A DNA stretch of 64,000 nucleotides from ASV31 sp965229765 (lineage in GTDB: Bacteria; Pseudomonadota; Alphaproteobacteria; Rhodobacterales; Rhodobacteraceae), in the NCBI GenBank assembly GCA_965229765.1, contig CBDDJT010000003.1:620001-684000 (forward strand). The letters run 5' to 3'. The notes below the pieces were generated by a model. That model was given only the letters and a program-made list of their open reading frames with translations. It had not been told where the DNA came from and searched no databases. The position numbers and the translations under genes were made by a program. Below are positions 61,444 through 64,000 of this stretch, piece by piece (position 1 is the first letter of the stretch; every line of letters starts with the position of its first letter).

Positions 61444-62023
61444 GGGCGGCATGACCGCAACAGACAGCGATGACGGCCCGCGCGGCCTTGTTACACGCAT
61501 CTTCGATGTCGTGGACCGGGTCGTCGGCTGGGCCGTGGGTGTCGCACTCTTGTGTGTCGCCCTCACCATCTTCTTCAACGCGAGCGGCCGGTACCTGACC
61601 GGCTGGTCGTTTCTGGGCGGGGAAGAGCTTTCGCGGCTTCTGACCGTCTGGATCACCTTCGTGGGGGCCTACGGGCTGGTGCGCCGCGAGGGTCATGTGA
61701 ACATCGACCTCGTGGTGCGCGCGGTGCCGCCGCGGGTGCAGCGCATCTTTCGCGGCATCGTGGCGGCTATAGGGCTGCTGGCAATGACCTATCTTGCATG
61801 GTGGGCCTACAAGCTGACGGCGTTCAGCTTTGGCACCGGACAGATGGGCACGACGCTAAAGGTTCCGCGCGCGCTGTTCTTCCTGCCGGTGCTGATCGGG
61901 GCCAGCCTGATGGCGCTGGCCTTTGCCGAGGTGCTGTATCGCGCCGTCACCGGGCGGCTGCGGCCGCTGCCCAGCCTGACCGAGACGGCGGAGGACGCGC
62001 CCGCGTCCCCGCCCGCCCGCTGA
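61436..62023 (+). CDS. dctQ: TRAP transporter small permease (DctQ)
   Basis: The 195-residue protein has four hydrophobic segments with the DctQ block FFNASGRYLTGWSFLGGEELSRLLTVWITF (around residues 42-75) and a hydrophilic C-terminal tail. It overlaps the end of the binding-protein gene by 8 bases and is intact. It would pair with the following large permease. Confidence 0.87.
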   Translation: MGEGGMTATDSDDGPRGLVTRIFDVVDRVVGWAVGVALLCVALTIFFNASGRYLTGWSFLGGEELSRLLTVWITFVGAYGLVRREGHVNIDLVVRAVPPRVQRIFRGIVAAIGLLAMTYLAWWAYKLTAFSFGTGQMGTTLKVPRALFFLPVLIGASLMALAFAEVLYRAVTGRLRPLPSLTETAEDAPASPPAR

Positions 62024-62039
62024 CCCCCGGAGAGCACCC

Positions 62040-63316
62040 ATGCATGTCGTCGTCCTTGTTTCGGTCGCGCTGGGCCTGCTGATCCTTGGCGGGCCCATAT
62101 TTCTGGCGATCCTCGCCTCGACCTTCGTGACGTTCGAGGGCTTCGCGCCGCCGATCCCGCCCATGGTGCTGCCGCAGCGGATGGTGGACGGCGTCAACAA
62201 GTTCGCCCTGCTGGCGATCCCGCTGTTCATCTTCGCGGCCGACATCATCTCGCGTGGGCAGATCGGCGAACGGCTGGTGCGGCTGGCCGAAAGCTTTGTC
62301 GGGCACGTGCGCGGCGGGCTGGCGATCGCCACGGTGCTGGCCTGCACGCTCTTCGGCGCGATGTCGGGGATCGGGCCGGCGGCGGTGGTGTCGATCGGGC
62401 CGATCGTCTACCCCGCGCTTCTGCGGCAGAACTACAGCCGCGGCTTCGCCGTGGGACTTATCACAACGGCGTCGACACTGGCGATGCTGATCCCGCCGGG
62501 CGTGGCGATGATCCTGTATTCGCTGCAAACCAACTCGTCTATCGGCGCGATGTTTCTTGCCGGGCTGGGGGCGGGCACGCTGTTTGCGGTGGTGTTGTGC
62601 GCCTATGCCTACGTCTACGCGCGGATGCGCGGCGTCACGACCTCTGAAAAGCTGGGCTGGGGGCGCGCGGTGGACGGCGCTGAAGCGCGCGGGGCTGGCG
62701 ATGGGCCTGCCGGTGCTGGTGCTGGGCGGGATATATGGCGGCGTCTTCACCCCGACCGAGGCGGCGGGCCTTTGCGGTGGTCTATGCCGTGGTGGTGGAA
62801 TGCCTGTTCTACCGGTCGATGAAACTGCGCGATATCTTCGACGTCTCGATCGCCTCGGCCTCGACGATCTCGGTTCTGCTGATCCTGATCGCGGCGGGCA
62901 CGGTGCTGACCTATTACCTGACGCTCAGCCAGGTGCCGCAGACCGTGACGCAGATGCTGGCCGGTGCCTCGATGTTCGAAATCCTGCTGCTCATCAACGT
63001 GATCTTCCTTGTGACGGGCATGTTCGTGGACCCGAACTCGGCGATCATCGTGCTGACGCCGCTGATCTTTCAGGCGGCCTCGGCGGCGGGGATCGACCCG
63101 ATCCATCTGGGCGCGGTGATCGTGGCGAACGTGGCACTGGGGATGGTGTCGCCGCCCTTTGGGCTGAACCTGTTCATCGGGATAACCACGTTTCGCGTGA
63201 GCTACCGCGAAGTTGTGATAGCGGTGCTGCCGTTCATCGGTCTGATGCTGATCGTGCTGGCGATCATCACCTATATCCCCGCGGTATCGCTGTTCCTGCC
63301 GGGGCTGATGCGCTAG
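62040..63316 (+). pseudogene. dctM: TRAP transporter large permease (DctM), two frameshifts
   Basis: Three successive frames together encode a complete DctM of about 425 residues: MHVVVLVSVALGLLILGGP to about 62660 (with TLFGAMSGIGPAAVVSIGP), then WTALKRAGLAMGLPVLVLGG to PTEAA at about 62765, then FAVVYAVVVECLFYR to the end with NVALGMVSPPFGLNLFIG. Removing one G in 62659-62670 and one G in the GGG at 62766-62768 restores a continuous reading frame. Both are insertions in G-runs. It follows dctQ by 16 bases. Confidence 0.83.
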
Positions 63317-63361
63317 CCGGGACAGCGGACGGAACCGCGGGGCCCGGACAGGGGCCGTGCC

Positions 63362-64000
63362 TCAGACGCTGTCGCGCTGGAAGATCCAGTCGTGGTCGGG
63401 GTGGTTGCGAAAGCGCCACTTGCGCAGCGGCCCGGCCATGACATTGAGGTAATACATCTCGTAGCCGTAGGGCGCGCCGCAGGGGTGATGCCCGCGCGGG
63501 ACCAGCACGACGTCGTGGTCCGATACCGCCATGGTCTCGTCCAGCGTGCCGTCCTCTGTCCAGACGCGCTGAACCCCGAAGCCCTGGGCGGGGTTCAGGC
63601 GGTGGTAGTAGGTCTCTTCCAGGTAGGTCATGTTCGGATAGTCGTCCTCGTCATGCCGGTGCGGCGGGTAGGAGGACCAGTTGCCCTGGGGCGTGAAGAC
63701 TTCGGTCACCAGCAGGCTGTCGGCCACGTCGCGGCCTTCCATGGCGATGTTGTGGATGTGGCGGGTGTTGGCGCCCTTGCCGCGCGCCTCCGGCGCGATG
63801 CCGGCGGGGCCGATGACCTGCGCCGGGTGGCCACCCTTGGCGGGCGCGGTGCAGACCGCCAGCGTGCAGGCGGTGGCGGCGCTGGCCGACCAGTCGGAGC
63901 CGCCCGGCACATAGACGGGCGTGGGGCGGCGTGCGTTCGAAGACGTTCATGCGGTCGCCAAGTTCTCCGAAGCTCTGGCCCCCCGCCCCGATCTCGGCCT
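63362..64000 (-). pseudogene. iolB: 5-deoxy-glucuronate isomerase (5' partial, one frameshift)
   Basis: The C-terminal 180 or so residues are in one frame (from PGGSDWSASAATACTL to the stop at 63362), with RHIHNI, WSSYPPHRHDEDD, the LEETYYHRLNPAQGFGVQRV block and RGHHPCGAPYGYEMYYLNVM, the metal-binding cupin motifs of IolB. Upstream the same protein continues in another frame as GAGGQSFGELGDRMNVFERTPP, typical of IolB. Dropping one base from the four-base run at 63923-63926 joins them as ERTPPTPVYVPGGSDW. IolB isomerises 5-deoxyglucuronate to 2-deoxy-5-keto-gluconate in myo-inositol catabolism. The N-terminus lies beyond the window. Confidence 0.85.

Noticed and set aside
61490..61510. GGCC-rich palindrome near the start of the third dctQ as a fifth SBP hairpin
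   Set aside because: Only four base pairs are possible with a short loop, far weaker than the other four stems.
1..64000. tRNA, rRNA, CRISPR arrays, insertion sequences, integrase or phage genes
   Set aside because: I read the intergenic regions for cloverleaf ends, regular spaced repeats and transposase motifs and found none; a dedicated tRNA or covariance-model search would be needed to exclude small RNAs.

Overview
The window looks like chromosomal DNA from a high-GC alphaproteobacterium, most likely a Rhodobacteraceae/Roseobacter-type organism. The reasons are the GC-rich coding style, densely packed operons with ATGA/GTGA start-stop overlaps, the abundance of TRAP transporters (three DctPQM sets and one TAXI set), and an ExoY/PssDE-type exopolysaccharide locus beside aromatic and hydroxy-acid catabolism. 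This assignment is inference. No rRNA, tRNA, insertion sequence, phage gene or CRISPR array was seen.

Left block (1-16.0 kb, all + strand): an exopolysaccharide/capsule locus. It encodes a pyruvyl transferase (5' end outside the window), a flippase, an F420-hydrogenase-beta-type protein, an acyltransferase, a Wzy/ligase-like membrane protein, GT2, GT4, a split Alg14/Alg13 (PssD/PssE-like) glycosyltransferase, a second GT2, a Wzc-like co-polymerase whose kinase domain has lost its Walker A lysine, an ExoY-like priming transferase, and the dTDP-L-rhamnose genes rfbC-rfbB-rfbD-rfbA. Most neighbours overlap by 1-11 bases, so this is probably one long transcript.

Aromatic/methoxy block (16.1-26.5 kb): a feruloyl-CoA-synthase-like ligase (+) converges on a minus-strand operon gntR-dctP-dctQ-dctM-metE-like. 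A GcoA-like cytochrome P450 is divergent from gntR and is followed by a flavin-dependent-halogenase-like enzyme. Three GTATAC-core sites lie in the gntR/P450 intergenic region, which ties the transporter and the P450 to one regulator.

Middle blocks: a minus-strand TAXI-TRAP operon (SBP, DUF1850, fused permease, class V aminotransferase, FAD-linked oxidase; 26.5-32.7 kb). Then a + strand group (33.0-35.9 kb) with a small cytochrome c, a CpdA-like phosphodiesterase, a hotdog thioesterase and an extradiol dioxygenase. Then a LysR gene divergent from a seven-gene + operon (36.9-43.7 kb): dctPQM, a 2-hydroxyacid dehydrogenase, a creatinase-like M24 protein, a gamma-resorcylate-decarboxylase-like amidohydrolase and a GST.

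Right block (43.7-64 kb): a minus-strand Liv-type ABC operon with a beta-keto-acid cleavage enzyme, 3-hydroxyacyl-CoA-dehydrogenase-like protein, SDR, cupin and cyclase, divergent from an IclR gene. A second minus-strand catabolic operon follows (ACMSD-type amidohydrolase, HpaI-type aldolase, cysteine hydrolase, alpha/beta hydrolase, amidase, polysaccharide-deacetylase-type protein), divergent from an XRE-cupin regulator with a near-perfect operator. The last genes are a TRAP set and iolB. The SBP, the large permease and iolB in this final 3 kb carry four +1 homopolymer-type frameshifts, which look more like local sequence error than decay.

A recurring theme is a perfect GC-rich hairpin just after the substrate-binding-protein gene in four of the five transporter operons.
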